From a virus: a stretch of DNA of 21,762 nucleotides. The position numbers and the translations under genes were made by a program. The DNA is taken from IMG/VR virus record IMGVR_UViG_3300008267_008024, positions 1 through 21,762 of that record. The stretch is one strand, 5' to 3'. This document shows positions 14,990 to 21,762 of this stretch, piece after piece (the stretch's first letter is position 1; each line of letters starts with the position of its first letter). The notes under the pieces were generated by a model. That model saw only the letters and a list, made by a program, of their open reading frames with translations, had not been told where the DNA came from and ran no database searches.

Positions 14990-15311
14990 TATTGAAGGAT
15001 TTCATTGTTGGCCAGATGCCAAATTTGTATTTCCAGAAGTAGCATTTTTATCGGAAAGACATCGACATATGTTTGGATTTCGTTGTTATGCACATGTAAC
15101 GCATACTGATAGGGACGAAGAATTCATTCTGTTAAATAGAAAAATACAAAAAAGTCTTCGCATAGGATTCACAAGTTCCGAGACAAATATATTAGAATTT
15201 GGTTCTATGTCTTGCGAAATGATTGGTGAATGGTTATTAGATGCATTTCCTAGTTTATATAAAGTGGAAGTATGGGAAGATTTTGAAAACGGAGCAATTA
15301 TAGAAAGATGA
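14961..15311 (+). CDS. Second QueD-like T-fold protein, possible CDG decarboxylase (DpdL type)
   Basis: This 116-residue protein has the layout of the QueD/pterin synthase fold. H15 (GFHCWPDA) and H34-x-H36 (SERHRHMF) match the three zinc histidines, and VEVWEDFENGA matches the closing strand with its Glu. The catalytic cysteine expected four residues before the first His of HxH is absent (L30), so it is unlikely to make 6-carboxytetrahydropterin. I recall that phage QueD-like proteins have been proposed to remove the carboxyl group of 7-carboxy-7-deazaguanine (named DpdL), but I am not certain this is the same group. Alternatives are a binding protein or another step on the modified base. 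It overlaps both neighbours (29 bases upstream, ATGA downstream). Confidence 0.6.
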   Translation: MKYSVVVTFSIEGFHCWPDAKFVFPEVAFLSERHRHMFGFRCYAHVTHTDRDEEFILLNRKIQKSLRIGFTSSETNILEFGSMSCEMIGEWLLDAFPSLYKVEVWEDFENGAIIER

Positions 15312-16495
15312 GAAACTTATTTTATTTTGGTTTAGAACCACTTAAAGCTCGATACACATATCAGCTTTCAAAAGAATGGATGCCAGCAACATTTGCACCT
15401 TATGAAAAAGTAGGTGCGGTTAAATTTATAGATGTAGAAGGAGATTTCGATCCAGATCAACAAATTAAAGTTGGGGCTGTATTAGATGCAGTAGGCAGAG
15501 GTAAATTTGCTATGAGTCAATGTAGCAACTTCTTAGATATGTTAAATGCAGATCAAGTCAAAGATGGTGATATTATATTTTTGCAAGACTATTGGCATCC
15601 TGGAATTGAATCTATTTTGTATGCATTAGATTTATATGGCATAACGGTTAAGATATATGCAATGCTACATGCACAAAGTGTAGATGAATATGACTTCACT
15701 TGGCCAATGCGTACATGGATGCGAGGATTTGAATTAGGTTTAGACAAACGAATGTCAGGAATATTCGTAGGATCCACAATACACCGAGATCAACTCAGAT
15801 CAGCAGGATTTGAAGCACCTATACATGTAGTTTCATTGCCATTGCATAAAGAATTAACTTTAGCAAAATATCCTGAATATAGTGCACTTAGTCCTCGTGA
15901 AAATAAAATTGTATATTCAAGTCGATTTGATAAAGAAAAGAATCCTTTCTTTATGATGAAAGTAGCTGAATCATTTTTAACGGATAATCCAAATTATGTT
16001 TGGCACGTGACGACATCAGGTAAATCATTTAAATCTATGGTACCTGGTGTAATTGAAGCAATGGAAGAGTTAGCAAAACGACAACCTAGATTTAAATTGC
16101 TGAGTAATCTGACTAAAGAAGAATATTATCATGAATTAGCAACAGCTCGTATTCAATTTAATAGTTCACTTCAAGATTATGTTTCCTGGACAGTATTAGA
16201 ATCTACTTGTTTTGGTTGTGATGTAGTATTTCCAAACTTTAGATCGTTTCCAGAATTTATTCCAGATAATCGAATGTATACTCCATTTTCAGTAGTAGAT
16301 GCAGTACAGGTATTGGATCGAGTATGTAACAATGATTATAATCGTTATTATGATTTTGCAGATATAGCAGATTTAGGTAGAAGAACTGAAGCATATATCA
16401 TCATTAATGATGTGACACAAGAACTTAATGTTTGGCATGAAAAAGAATATTGCCAGCATTTAATTAATCAATATTTTAATAACAAAGGTAACTAA
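15308..16495 (+). CDS. GT-B type glycosyltransferase
   Basis: This 395-residue protein has two Rossmann-like halves. The N-terminal half (about 1-185) carries GDIIFLQDYWHPGIE and IFVGSTIHRDQL, typical of the acceptor domain. The C-terminal half starts at KIVYSSRFDKEKNPFFMMKV, the usual GT4-like entry, and ends the donor site with SWTVLESTCFGCDVVFPN followed by FPEFIPD (ExxxxGxP-like). The donor sugar and acceptor are not evident. Placed by ATGA and TAATG overlaps between a QueD-like gene and dpdA, it may decorate the modified base. Phage glycosyltransferases can also act on other DNA bases or on host surface sugars. No membrane segment is seen, so it is cytosolic. Confidence 0.8.
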   Translation: MRNLFYFGLEPLKARYTYQLSKEWMPATFAPYEKVGAVKFIDVEGDFDPDQQIKVGAVLDAVGRGKFAMSQCSNFLDMLNADQVKDGDIIFLQDYWHPGIESILYALDLYGITVKIYAMLHAQSVDEYDFTWPMRTWMRGFELGLDKRMSGIFVGSTIHRDQLRSAGFEAPIHVVSLPLHKELTLAKYPEYSALSPRENKIVYSSRFDKEKNPFFMMKVAESFLTDNPNYVWHVTTSGKSFKSMVPGVIEAMEELAKRQPRFKLLSNLTKEEYYHELATARIQFNSSLQDYVSWTVLESTCFGCDVVFPNFRSFPEFIPDNRMYTPFSVVDAVQVLDRVCNNDYNRYYDFADIADLGRRTEAYIIINDVTQELNVWHEKEYCQHLINQYFNNKGN

Positions 16496-17745
16496 TGAGT
16501 AAAAAGTTTATATACTATCCGTCGCTGTCAGCAGGATCGATGGTATCTGCTTTCAAAAAAGATACAAAGTTTAGTGATGGCACTACGATGAGATTTTTTG
16601 GAAAAGATTATCCAGAAGAATGGAGACATCCATATTTCCTAATTACGGCAGGACACCATTATAAAAAAATGGATTTCCGTCAGCAATTAGGCCTCGATGA
16701 TAATGTATTAGTATTTGGTGATTCAGGAGGTTTCCAGATTGCTACAGGTGCATTAAAATGGGATAGCACAATTCGAGAAAAAATATTTCATTGGTTAGAA
16801 GCTAATTCAGATGTAGCAGCAAACTTGGATATTCCTCCTCGTGTTACTTTTGAGAATCGTTTTCAAGATTCTATGGATATTTCATTTGATAATTTTAAAT
16901 GGTTCGAAAAACATCAATCAGGTAAAACTAAGTTTTTAAATGTTATTCAAGGAACATATAACGAAGAATATAATACTTGGTATCATAAGTTTAAAGATTT
17001 TGACTTTAACGGTTGGTGTATCGGAGGTCCTAAGCGTCTTGTAGATTTTATGTATGTAATTGCATTAATGCTTCAAGAACGTGAATTTGAGAAAGCACAT
17101 GTGCAATATATACACTTATTAGGTATCTCAAAAATATCAGATTTCTTCATATTATCGACACTACAAAAATTGTTGAATGATTTGACAAAGGGTAGAGTAC
17201 AGTTATCTACGGATTCTTCATCTCCAGGCCAATATCCGGTATATGGTACATATTTGCACTCAACTAACTATAAAACTCAAACTTTTACGGAATTGTATTT
17301 CCCTAAGAATGCCGAGTATAGAAGAAAAACTCATATTAAACAAGGCAAAGACACTGTATCAATTGATAAAACAAAACATGTCCCTTGTAGTATAGATTGT
17401 CCAGCATGTAGAGATTTTACATATGAATATTTAGGTGGACAAACACAAGACGGGTTAGATCGTTATTCGCAAGAAGGTATGCCACGTATGGTAGTTCATA
17501 ATACACATTTATATTGCCAATTGGCAAAAGATGTTGATAAGATTGTAGATAGTCATGTTGAATTGTTAGAAACAGCAATTCCAGCAGAATTATTCAATGT
17601 TATTGTATCACTACATGATATGTTTGCAGATCCAGATAATGCAATGCACGTATATTCAAAATATAAAAAGACATATAAAAAATTCGGTGGAGATTCAATT
17701 TCAACCACTGATGCAAATAAATTCGCAGAATTCTTTAAATTTTAA
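16495..17745 (+). CDS. dpdA: DpdA-like DNA guanine transglycosylase
   Basis: This 416-residue member of the tRNA-guanine transglycosylase superfamily is expected to swap guanine in DNA for a 7-deazaguanine base. D76 in FGDSGGFQIATG is the conserved acid, and D240 in STDSSSPGQ is the likely nucleophile. The zinc site is C298-x3-C302-x2-C305 with H335 or H338 (HNTHLYC). The spacing differs slightly from bacterial Tgt (CxCxxC). The N-terminus, YYPSLSAGSM, and GHHYKKMDFR are features I associate with phage DpdA rather than tRNA enzymes. With FolE, QueD and QueE in the window, a DNA modification role is much the best reading. It is coupled to the glycosyltransferase by TAATG and followed 10 bases later by the sliding clamp, which could help it travel with the fork. 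Confidence 0.85.
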   Translation: MSKKFIYYPSLSAGSMVSAFKKDTKFSDGTTMRFFGKDYPEEWRHPYFLITAGHHYKKMDFRQQLGLDDNVLVFGDSGGFQIATGALKWDSTIREKIFHWLEANSDVAANLDIPPRVTFENRFQDSMDISFDNFKWFEKHQSGKTKFLNVIQGTYNEEYNTWYHKFKDFDFNGWCIGGPKRLVDFMYVIALMLQEREFEKAHVQYIHLLGISKISDFFILSTLQKLLNDLTKGRVQLSTDSSSPGQYPVYGTYLHSTNYKTQTFTELYFPKNAEYRRKTHIKQGKDTVSIDKTKHVPCSIDCPACRDFTYEYLGGQTQDGLDRYSQEGMPRMVVHNTHLYCQLAKDVDKIVDSHVELLETAIPAELFNVIVSLHDMFADPDNAMHVYSKYKKTYKKFGGDSISTTDANKFAEFFKF

Positions 17746-17755
17746 AAGGTAAAAA

Positions 17756-18466
17756 ATGGAAAAAAGTAAGTTACAATCGTTTATTAATCGTTATTATTTA
17801 GCAGGAAACTGTGAAGCGGTTACATTGAAGGAAAATGAATCAGGTGTTGGTTGTGAATTAATCGATCAAGATCAAACAATTGTTGGAAAGTTGCAATGGA
17901 AAACAAGTCCATTCATGAAAGGCTCATTAGGAATTAATCATACAGGTGCATTGACAAAAATGTTAAGTGCTGTTGGTGAAAATATCGATATACAAGTACA
18001 AGATGCTGCAGGTAAAAATTATGCAATGAAAATAAGCGAGGGATCAACTAAGTTAACGTTTATGTTGGCTGATACAACCGTAATTCCGGCAGTACCTAGT
18101 ATTAATCAAGAACCAGAATATTTAGTAGATATCAATGTTGATGATGATTTTATTACTAAATTTATCAAAGCAAAAAATGCATTGCCTGATGCTAAGAATT
18201 TTGCGGTTCAAGTAAAAGGTGGTAAAATTATTTTCGTAATTAATTACACAACTATTAATGCAGATAATATTTCATTTGAAATGGGTAATACTCCAGTAGC
18301 AGATATGGATCCAATCTGTTTCTCAGCAGATAAATTAAAAGAAGTTTTAAATGCAAATAAAGGTGATCAAGGAACATTGCATGTATCTCCAGACGGATTG
18401 GCTCGAATCGATTTCATTGGTCCTGATTTTGAATCATCTTATTGGTTAGTACAATTACAGAATTAA
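17756..18466 (+). CDS. 45: Sliding clamp, gp45-like
   Basis: This 236-residue protein has the length and pattern of the T4-type trimeric clamp, which tethers the polymerase to DNA. The first domain contains FINRYYLAGNCEAVTL and the KTSPFMKGSLGINHTGALTKML region. The second starts near residue 120 (EYLVDINVDDDFITKFIKAK) and ends with LHVSPDGLARIDFIG. It has an AAAAGG ribosome site. By analogy with T4 gp45 it may also activate late transcription. The clamp is loaded by the gp44/gp62-like proteins encoded downstream, and the order clamp-dUTPase-loader places the whole set in one run. Confidence 0.82.
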   Translation: MEKSKLQSFINRYYLAGNCEAVTLKENESGVGCELIDQDQTIVGKLQWKTSPFMKGSLGINHTGALTKMLSAVGENIDIQVQDAAGKNYAMKISEGSTKLTFMLADTTVIPAVPSINQEPEYLVDINVDDDFITKFIKAKNALPDAKNFAVQVKGGKIIFVINYTTINADNISFEMGNTPVADMDPICFSADKLKEVLNANKGDQGTLHVSPDGLARIDFIGPDFESSYWLVQLQN

Positions 18467-18469
18467 TAT

Positions 18470-18892
18470 ATGCAAGTAAAGTTTAAAAAATTAGACGAGA
18501 ATGCAGTTATCCCTAGCTACGCAAAAGCTGGGGATGCTGGATTAGATATAACAGCTATCGATTTGCGAGATTGGCATGATCAGGTTGTGTATATGACCGG
18601 TATAGCAATAGAAATACCAGAAGGACATGTTGGATTATTATTTCCACGATCGTCAATTAGAAAATATCAATTAGAACTTTCTAATTCGGTAGGCGTAATT
18701 GATAGTGGATATCGTGGAGAAATTCAATTTGCATTTAATAAGACAGCCGGACCTGCTTCGAACAAATATAAAATTGGAGAAAGAATTGGACAATTGGTAA
18801 TAATTCCTTATCCTATAATAGAAGTAGTTGAAGCACAAGAATTATCCGATTCGGAACGCGGAGATGGTGGATTTGGATCAACAGGAAAATAA
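18470..18892 (+). CDS. dut: dUTPase (deoxyuridine triphosphatase)
   Basis: This 140-residue trimeric enzyme hydrolyses dUTP to dUMP, keeping uracil out of DNA and supplying the dTMP precursor. All five family motifs are present: AGDAGLD (20-26), PRSSIRKY (59-66), SNSVGVIDSGYRGE (71-84, with catalytic D78 and Y81), GERIGQLVI (about 102-110) and RGDGGFGSTGK (about 129-139). Its length is typical. It starts three bases after the clamp stop and ends 10 bases before the clamp-loader gene, so it is part of the replisome operon. Confidence 0.95.
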   Translation: MQVKFKKLDENAVIPSYAKAGDAGLDITAIDLRDWHDQVVYMTGIAIEIPEGHVGLLFPRSSIRKYQLELSNSVGVIDSGYRGEIQFAFNKTAGPASNKYKIGERIGQLVIIPYPIIEVVEAQELSDSERGDGGFGSTGK

Positions 18893-18902
18893 ATAATATA
18901 AT

Positions 18903-19829
18903 ATGTACGGAACGCAAGAAAATACATTATGGGTAGAATCATTTCGCCCGGATACTTTAGATGGTTATATTGGAAATGAGCACATTATTGAAAAAGTTAG
19001 AATTTTTATTGCTAATGGCGATGTTCCACATTTGCTATTTTATGGCACAGCTGGGACTGGTAAGACAACGTTGGCAAAGATTATTGCTGGGTCGGTTGAC
19101 GCAGATATTATGTATATTAATGCCTCAGATGAAAACTCGGTTGATGCCGTTAGAGACAAGATCAAGAGGTATGCGTCAACTGTAGGATTTAGACGTTGGA
19201 AAATCATTATTCTAGATGAGGCAGATTATTTAACTCCCAATGCCCAAGCAGCTCTTCGTAACTTGATGGAGACATATAGCAAAACTACTAGATTCATTTT
19301 AACATGTAATTATGTAGAAAAGATTATTGATCCAATTCAATCTAGATGTCAAACATTCGCAATTGCCCCGCCGAGTAAAACAGATGTAGCAAAGCGCTTG
19401 GTTTCGGTTTTAGAAGAAAAAGAAGTTGAATATGATATTCGAGATGTTGCATCTATTATTAATGCGTCATATCCGGATATTAGAAGAGCTATCAATGCAG
19501 CACAAGCATCTGTAGTGAATGGCAAATTGCAATTAGACAAAGCAAGTGCTATACAAGCTAATTATATGACAGAAGTATTAGATGTGTTACGTGATCCAAA
19601 AAACAAACAAGGTGCGTTTACAAAAATACGACAAATTATTGCGGATAGCAAAGTAAAAGATTTTACGCCATTATATACTTTCTTATATGATAACTTAGAT
19701 GAGTATGCAACAGGTCATATTGGAGCTGTTATATTGATTATTGCAGAATCTCAGTACAAAGATGCGAGTGTGGTTGATAAAGAAATTAACATAATGGCAA
19801 TGTTTATAAATTTATTAGGAGAACTATGA
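18903..19829 (+). CDS. 44: Clamp-loader ATPase subunit, gp44-like
   Basis: This 308-residue AAA+ protein uses ATP to open the clamp and load it on primed DNA. Walker A is GTAGTGKTT (48-56), Walker B is ILDEAD (103-108), and the SRC motif (QSRCQTF) carries the arginine finger. The sequence follows the RFC/gp44 order, with a helical domain after residue 165 and a C-terminal collar. T4 gp44 has 319 residues. The ATG overlaps a TATAATA that could be mistaken for a promoter. It ends in an ATGA overlap with the next gene. Its partner gp62 is encoded 1 kb further on instead of adjacent as in T4. Confidence 0.93.
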   Translation: MYGTQENTLWVESFRPDTLDGYIGNEHIIEKVRIFIANGDVPHLLFYGTAGTGKTTLAKIIAGSVDADIMYINASDENSVDAVRDKIKRYASTVGFRRWKIIILDEADYLTPNAQAALRNLMETYSKTTRFILTCNYVEKIIDPIQSRCQTFAIAPPSKTDVAKRLVSVLEEKEVEYDIRDVASIINASYPDIRRAINAAQASVVNGKLQLDKASAIQANYMTEVLDVLRDPKNKQGAFTKIRQIIADSKVKDFTPLYTFLYDNLDEYATGHIGAVILIIAESQYKDASVVDKEINIMAMFINLLGEL

Positions 19830-20044
19830 GTAAATTAAATGTAAATATCGGTCCAAATGATATGCAACCGATTATATGCAAAGAATGTGATGGATTATAC
19901 TTTCGACAAGTAATGGCAATCAACAAAGTATCAAAATTCTTAACAGGAGGAGATAAAGACACTATGGTACCGGTACCTGTGTTTAGATGTGATGATTGTG
20001 GGTCTATTCCAGAAGAATTCCAGCCAATTAAAGTTAAAAAATAA
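19826..20044 (+). CDS. Small zinc-ribbon protein
   Basis: This 72-residue protein has two CxxC pairs (C18/C21 in IICKECDG and C55/C58 in FRCDDCGS) flanking about 33 residues. It is a typical zinc ribbon that could bind nucleic acid or a protein partner. Similar small proteins are found near replication genes in marine T4-like phages, as far as I recall. No further function can be assigned. It is coupled by ATGA to the clamp-loader gene upstream and by TAATG to the next gene. Confidence 0.65.
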   Translation: MSKLNVNIGPNDMQPIICKECDGLYFRQVMAINKVSKFLTGGDKDTMVPVPVFRCDDCGSIPEEFQPIKVKK

Positions 20045-20673
20045 TGGCATACTTAAATGCAAATATACCAACTATTACTTGTTTCATTAGAAATGAATTT
20101 TTATTTAATCACGAACAAGGCGTAGGTGAATTTACATTAGCAGATGTGCATAGTGTAGCGTCTATACAAAAGAGAACACCATTATTTGAATCATTTTTAG
20201 AAAATGGCGTTAATTGGACTCGTAGACCTATACATGCATTTTGTTGGAAACGTGATGCTGAAAAACTTCCATTAACAGAACATGTATATTGGGACTGTTT
20301 TTCTTCATACATAGATGTACAAATACGAGAGAGATTATCCGGATTACGTGCAGATTTAATTTCTATAACAGGTGTTAAACGAGCAGGTACGTATATGTTC
20401 ACATTAGATTGGTCACATGAAAATCGAAATGTGTTAGATACTAACTTTTCAGAAACACCAGAACATAAATGTGGCCATGTTTTTAAAATGGATAATGGAA
20501 ATTATTTTATTTATCCTAATAATAGAATTATATGGATGGATAATGCATGGACTTTTAACCGAATTGATAAAAATCCTGGATATAAAATTGATATGACAAT
20601 TTATTCCGTAGAAGGAAAAGGTGGGTATGAAACCGATTATTCATATATTACAAATTTTAAACAACAAAAATAA
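20044..20673 (+). CDS. Conserved T4-like phage protein of unknown function
   Basis: This 209-residue protein starts MAYLNANIPTITCFIRNEFLF. Further recognisable stretches are HAFCWKRDAE, YWDCFSSYIDV, LDWSHENRNVLDTNFSE, HKCGHVFKMDNGNYFIYPNNRI and IIWMDNAWTF. I recall this protein as widespread in marine T4-like phages, always annotated as hypothetical. It is rich in aromatic residues and beta strands, with scattered Cys/His residues that could be structural. No catalytic motif is clear. It is coupled by TAATG on both sides to small genes in the clamp-loader run. Confidence 0.65.
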   Translation: MAYLNANIPTITCFIRNEFLFNHEQGVGEFTLADVHSVASIQKRTPLFESFLENGVNWTRRPIHAFCWKRDAEKLPLTEHVYWDCFSSYIDVQIRERLSGLRADLISITGVKRAGTYMFTLDWSHENRNVLDTNFSETPEHKCGHVFKMDNGNYFIYPNNRIIWMDNAWTFNRIDKNPGYKIDMTIYSVEGKGGYETDYSYITNFKQQK

Positions 20674-20885
20674 TGTCTAGTCCATATCACAAAGATAATG
20701 TTACTATAGTTTTTAAAACTTCTAATAGGAGCAATGCAAAAACTAAAATAAAAACATTTCGAAACAAAACAATTGATGATATTTTAGATAAAAAATTACC
20801 AGGGATACCTGACAATGCTATTATAGTAGAAATTGCAATGGGTAGCCAGTTTGAAGAACGATTAAAATTAAAATATAAACTATGA
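20673..20885 (+). CDS. Unknown small basic protein
   Basis: This 70-residue protein is rich in lysine and arginine in its first half (KTSNRSNAKTKIKTFRNK), followed by a short helical segment (IDDILDKKLPGIPDNAIIVEIAMGS). A small nucleic-acid or partner-binding role would fit its composition, but no family is recognised. The start overlaps the previous stop (TAATG) and its stop overlaps the gp62-like start (ATGA), which supports real translation. Confidence 0.55.
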   Translation: MSSPYHKDNVTIVFKTSNRSNAKTKIKTFRNKTIDDILDKKLPGIPDNAIIVEIAMGSQFEERLKLKYKL

Positions 20886-21331
20886 GCGAGAAAAAGGGTG
20901 CAACAATATTTGATTTCATTGATGGAATCACGCATAAGAAAAAAGAATGGAAAAAATGGTCTGATCCCGATCAAAAACTATTTAGTCCATATATTGTAAA
21001 TCGTTGGTTGTCAATGAGACAAGAACTTTGCGGATTGGTTAATGATTTACAAACATATACTATAGGAATGTTGCGCCCTCAAGAAACTTATCGTTTATAT
21101 CATAACCTGTTACCAGCTTCAAAAGGTTTTGCAAAGTATGTAAAAGGTAAAAAGGAAGATAAGTATTCTGACAAATTAATTACTCAAATATCAGAACACT
21201 ATCTAGTAAGCAAAACGGAGGCAACTGATTATGTTGAAATCATGACACAATCACAATGTACTGCTATATTACAATTATATGGGTACACTGAAGCAGAAAT
21301 TAAAACTATGTTAAAAGGAGTTAAAAAATGA
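20882..21331 (+). CDS. 62: Clamp-loader small subunit, gp62-like
   Basis: This 149-residue protein resembles the T4-type gp62 as found in marine phages: an N-terminal FDFIDGITHKKKEW, then SPYIVNRWLSM, LLPASKGFAKYVKGKK, and a C-terminal helix pair (HYLVSKTEATDYVEIM and ILQLYGYTEAEIKTML). It would sit at one end of the gp44 ring and contact the clamp. It lacks ATPase motifs, as expected. It is fused by ATGA junctions to the genes on each side and is separated from gp44 by three small genes, whereas in T4 genes 62 and 44 are adjacent. Confidence 0.72.
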   Translation: MSEKKGATIFDFIDGITHKKKEWKKWSDPDQKLFSPYIVNRWLSMRQELCGLVNDLQTYTIGMLRPQETYRLYHNLLPASKGFAKYVKGKKEDKYSDKLITQISEHYLVSKTEATDYVEIMTQSQCTAILQLYGYTEAEIKTMLKGVKK

Positions 21332-21600
21332 GTTCACATGAACGAGTAACAGAAACATTTGAAAATTTAGGTAAAGATCTTAAAATTATCAATACACAAA
21401 AACATTATAAAGGATCTAACACAATTTATAAAGTAGCAGATGACTTTGAATTAAATTCATATGAATTTGATATATTAAAACGAGTTATTAGATGTCGCCA
21501 CAAAGGTAACTGGTTAGAAGACTTAAATAAGACAAAAGACACTATTGATCTTTATATAAAAGAACAGAGTGAAAAATTTGGATCTTTCAAAATAATTTAA
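21328..21600 (+). CDS. Unknown 90-residue protein
   Basis: A mainly helical, charged protein (ERVTETFENLGKDLK, DFELNSYEFDILKRVIR, NWLEDLNKTKDTIDLYIKEQ) with no motif I can name. The ATGA overlap with the gp62-like gene shows that it is the last member of the coupled run. It is followed by a gap with a hairpin and a T-run before the next gene. Confidence 0.55.
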   Translation: MSSHERVTETFENLGKDLKIINTQKHYKGSNTIYKVADDFELNSYEFDILKRVIRCRHKGNWLEDLNKTKDTIDLYIKEQSEKFGSFKII

Positions 21601-21640
21601 ACTTTTTTCAGAAAAAGGTTGGCGCGTGTTCTTTTTTTTC
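21600..21640 (+). terminator. Candidate terminator at the end of the replisome run
   Basis: A nine-pair hairpin (21600-21608 with 21612-21620, including one G-T pair) is followed, after 11 GC-rich bases, by eight Ts at 21632-21639. Alternatively AAAAAG at 21612-21617 can pair with CTTTTT at 21631-21636. Neither form is ideal, but the position between gene runs fits. Confidence 0.35.
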
Positions 21641-21677
21641 TTATTTTTATGTTATTAATAATTAAAAACAAAGAGAT

Positions 21678-21762
21678 ATGAAAGAACAAAGCATTTTATT
21701 AGCGTTGCGTTATCAATTAGCAACATTAGGGTATTCAGAATTAGTTATTGACCAGCAAGATG
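21678..21762 (+). CDS. Start of an unknown gene, cut by the right edge
   Basis: An open frame begins at ATG 21678 after an AAAGAGAT leader and runs past the window end (28 full codons). It starts MKEQSILLALRYQLATLGY and looks helical. The 77-base gap before it holds the possible terminator. It is too short to classify. Confidence 0.5.
   Translation, partial: MKEQSILLALRYQLATLGYSELVIDQQD

Noticed and set aside
18872-18903. TTTG-21-TATAATA before the clamp-loader gene
   Set aside because: The -7 box overlaps the ATG itself, so transcription would begin inside the gene.
1055-20974. Open frames on the minus strand throughout the window
   Set aside because: All lie opposite well-supported genes, have low-complexity or antisense-like composition and match no family.

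Overview
The window is a dense, AT-rich block of genes, all on the + strand and separated by very short gaps. It reads as the replication and nucleotide-metabolism region of a large T4-like tailed phage. The evidence is a near-complete T4-type replisome: a gp32-like single-strand binding protein, a UvsX-like recombinase, a 5'-3' nuclease of the rnh type, a gp41/DnaB-like helicase, a gp43-like family B DNA polymerase, a gp45-like clamp and the gp44/gp62-like clamp loader. The host is probably in the Bacteroidota. I infer this from a promoter pattern found before four genes (TTTG, 19-20 bases, then TATATTA or TATAATA), from sparse Shine-Dalgarno sequences, and from a small Cys-rich protein of a type I associate with Bacteroidota. 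It is not proven. The gene variants look like those of marine T4-like phages.

Layout. Positions 1-1436 hold two small unknown genes and a protein with an internal 13-residue repeat. Positions 1547-5820 hold the SSB, a disrupted uvsX, the nuclease and the helicase, ending in a terminator. Positions 5913-8060 hold a class II (B12-dependent) ribonucleotide reductase and the small Cys-rich protein. Positions 8092-10417 hold the first 7-deazaguanine block: FolE, QueD, a protein with an SSB-like acidic tail, and QueE. Positions 10417-11721 hold a thioredoxin, a GroES-like co-chaperonin, a small membrane protein and a hypoxanthine/guanine phosphoribosyltransferase. Positions 11728-14247 hold the DNA polymerase. 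Positions 14282-17745 hold a small unknown gene and the second modification block: nucleotidyltransferase, second QueD-like protein, glycosyltransferase and a DpdA-like transglycosylase. Positions 17756-21600 hold the clamp, dUTPase, clamp-loader subunits and small unknown genes. A new gene runs off the right edge.

How the genes fit together. The ribonucleotide reductase, thioredoxin and dUTPase supply clean dNTPs to the replisome. FolE, QueD and QueE would make 7-carboxy-7-deazaguanine from GTP, and DpdA would exchange it, or a derivative, for guanine in the phage DNA, giving resistance to restriction. No QueC is present here. The second QueD-like protein lacks the catalytic cysteine and could act on the carboxylated base. 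The phosphoribosyltransferase could recycle the guanine that DpdA releases. A glycosyltransferase and a nucleotidyltransferase are translationally coupled into the dpdA block, so a further decoration of the modified base is possible but speculative.

The clearest anomaly is uvsX. Its Walker A region and the following strand-helix segment are missing and the reading frame shifts at the join, which means a real inactivating deletion or an assembly error. Many genes join as TAATG or ATGA stop/start overlaps, pointing to translational coupling. I saw no tRNA, CRISPR array, insertion sequence or integrase.
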